The translations under genes were made by a program, and so were the position numbers. From an uncultured Myxococcales bacterium (GTDB lineage: Bacteria; Myxococcota_A; UBA9042), in NCBI GenBank assembly GCA_937915965.1, contig CALGHC010000707.1, positions 1 to 16,128 of the forward strand: a stretch of DNA of 16,128 nucleotides, written 5' to 3'. Of the stretch, positions 15,211 to 16,128 are shown piece by piece. The notes beneath the pieces were generated by a model. That model saw only the letters and a program-made list of their open reading frames with translations, was not told the DNA's origin and searched no databases. Positions within the stretch are counted from its first letter, which is position 1, and each line of letters begins with the position of its first letter.

Positions 15211-16128
15211 TGTGCCCCCGATCCGCCCTCATTCGGTTGAGCGTCCTCGTGGCGCTGATCTGCGTGGTCGGACTGTCGGCGCAGGTGTCGGCGCAGATGT
15301 CGACGCAGGTGTCGACGCAGGTGTCGGCGCAGGTGTCGGCGCAGGTGTCGACGCAGGTGTCGGCGGCGTCGCTGCCGCCGGCATCGCGGCCAGGCGGCAG
15401 CGACGCCGGCGCCGAGCTGGTTCAGCGCTTCGAGTGCGGACGCTGTCACGAGGGGCTGCCCGGTCCGGCGGTGCCGCTGCAGTCCCACTGCATCCAGTGT
15501 CATCGGGCGATCAAGGAGGGCACCTACCCGGCCAGCACCGACCAGCTGGCCCGCTGGCGTCCGCGCATCATCAACCTGCAGCAGACGCCGTCGTTGGCCG
15601 GCGTGGCCCGTCTGCGGCCACAGTGGCTGGTCGACTATCTGCGCTCGCCCCATGACCTGAGGCCGCGGCTCGCACCAGCCATGCCCCGGCTGGACCTCGA
15701 CGCAGGCGAGGCACGTGCCATCGCGGCGTACCTGCAGAGGCGCCTCAGCGTCGCTCAGCCAGTCCCGGAAGTCGCCTTCGATCAAGCCGACGCCGTCCGC
15801 GGCGCCCGGCTCTTCCGCGCCAATGGCTGCATGAGCTGTCACGCCTTCAGCGGCTCGGGGCTGGTCGCTCTCGAACCGACCGCGGCGACGGCAGGCGAAC
15901 AAGATCAGCTGCGCGCCCTGGCACCCGATCTGCGCCACGCCCGTCGGCGCATGGATGCGTCTGCGGTCGCTGCCTGGATCGCCGACCCGAAGTCGGTCAA
16001 GGCCGACGCGCTCATGCCGCGCTTTCTCCTCTCAAGCGACGACGCCCGCGACCTCGCCTACTTCCTGGTCACCACGCCGCTGGAGGACAGCCCCGCGCCC
16101 GACCCGATTGCGCTGCCTGCACCGCTGC
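15210..16128 (+). CDS. Exported multihaem cytochrome c, 3' end beyond the window
   Basis: The frame is open from ATG at 15210 to the window edge (306 codons, no stop). GGAG lies seven bases upstream and the start overlaps the preceding stop as TGATG. The first 24 residues are a Sec signal (LSVLVALICVVGLSA) followed by repeated VSAQ/VSTQ units. Three haem-attachment sites are visible: CGRCH (76-80), CIQCH (94-98) and CMSCH (207-211). The first two sit 13 residues apart and are followed by MPRLDL (Met158) and a helix EARAIAAYL. The third lies in a second cytochrome c domain with DALMPRF (Met269) and a closing helix DDARDLAYFL. Met158 and Met269 are candidate axial ligands. The protein should carry electrons in the periplasm. 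Its partners are unknown; the coupled small exported protein is the best candidate. More haem sites or an anchor could follow beyond the edge. Confidence 0.9.
   Translation, partial: MCPRSALIRLSVLVALICVVGLSAQVSAQMSTQVSTQVSAQVSAQVSTQVSAASLPPASRPGGSDAGAELVQRFECGRCHEGLPGPAVPLQSHCIQCHRAIKEGTYPASTDQLARWRPRIINLQQTPSLAGVARLRPQWLVDYLRSPHDLRPRLAPAMPRLDLDAGEARAIAAYLQRRLSVAQPVPEVAFDQADAVRGARLFRANGCMSCHAFSGSGLVALEPTAATAGEQDQLRALAPDLRHARRRMDASAVAAWIADPKSVKADALMPRFLLSSDDARDLAYFLVTTPLEDSPAPDPIALPAPL
15276..15359 (+). repeat. 12-bp in-frame repeat at the cytochrome c signal-peptide junction
   Basis: Seven consecutive 12-bp units alternate TCGGCGCAGGTG and TCGACGCAGGTG, with one ATG variant, and encode SAQV, SAQM or STQV. 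They begin where the signal peptidase would cut (LSA before Gln), so VSA-Q, a plausible cleavage context, recurs several times in a row. The unit keeps the frame, so slippage would change only linker length. Confidence 0.92.

Overview
The window is very GC-rich and reads almost entirely left to right on the + strand. A secreted giant protein built of disulfide-rich, Asp-rich 'CDDGxxCTxDxC' modules and cysteine-bearing RCC1 propellers, together with multiheme c-type cytochromes, points to a myxobacterium-like Gram-negative (Myxococcota or a neighbouring deltaproteobacterial lineage). That placement is an inference from gene style, because there is no marker gene here.

Bases 1-9156 hold an 11-bp tandem array followed by one 3014-residue predicted outer-membrane lipoprotein. 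Its order is: signal peptide with lipobox, a Cys-free Asp/Pro/Gly stalk, about twenty four-cysteine modules, then five seven-bladed RCC1 propellers (35 blades) that alternate with five further Cys-rich segments. The propeller-plus-Cys unit repeats every 1392-1404 bp. Just past the stop codon another reading frame encodes what looks like the missing last half of the final Cys segment, and a second 11-bp array grows out of exactly those bases.

Bases 9157-14358 hold a likely transcription unit of three cytoplasmic enzymes. They are an AsnB-type glutamine amidotransferase (asparagine synthase family, GTG start), a DegT/DnrJ/EryC1/StrS-type PLP aminotransferase, and a GMC-type FAD oxidoreductase with a CX2CX2CX3CP cysteine motif. 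The last two overlap by ATGA. The combination fits oxidation, transamination and amidation of a sugar or other small building block, probably for a surface polysaccharide or a secondary metabolite. No glycosyltransferase lies in the window to prove this. The aminotransferase lacks a usable start codon in front of its conserved N-terminus, so its start is unresolved.

Bases 14470-16128 hold a small exported alpha-helical protein of unknown function. It is coupled by TGATG to an exported cytochrome c with three CxxCH haem sites that runs off the right edge of the window. The cytochrome has seven in-frame 12-bp repeats directly behind its signal peptide, giving a chain of VSAQ/VSTQ units. I saw no tRNA, rRNA, CRISPR, insertion sequence or integrase.
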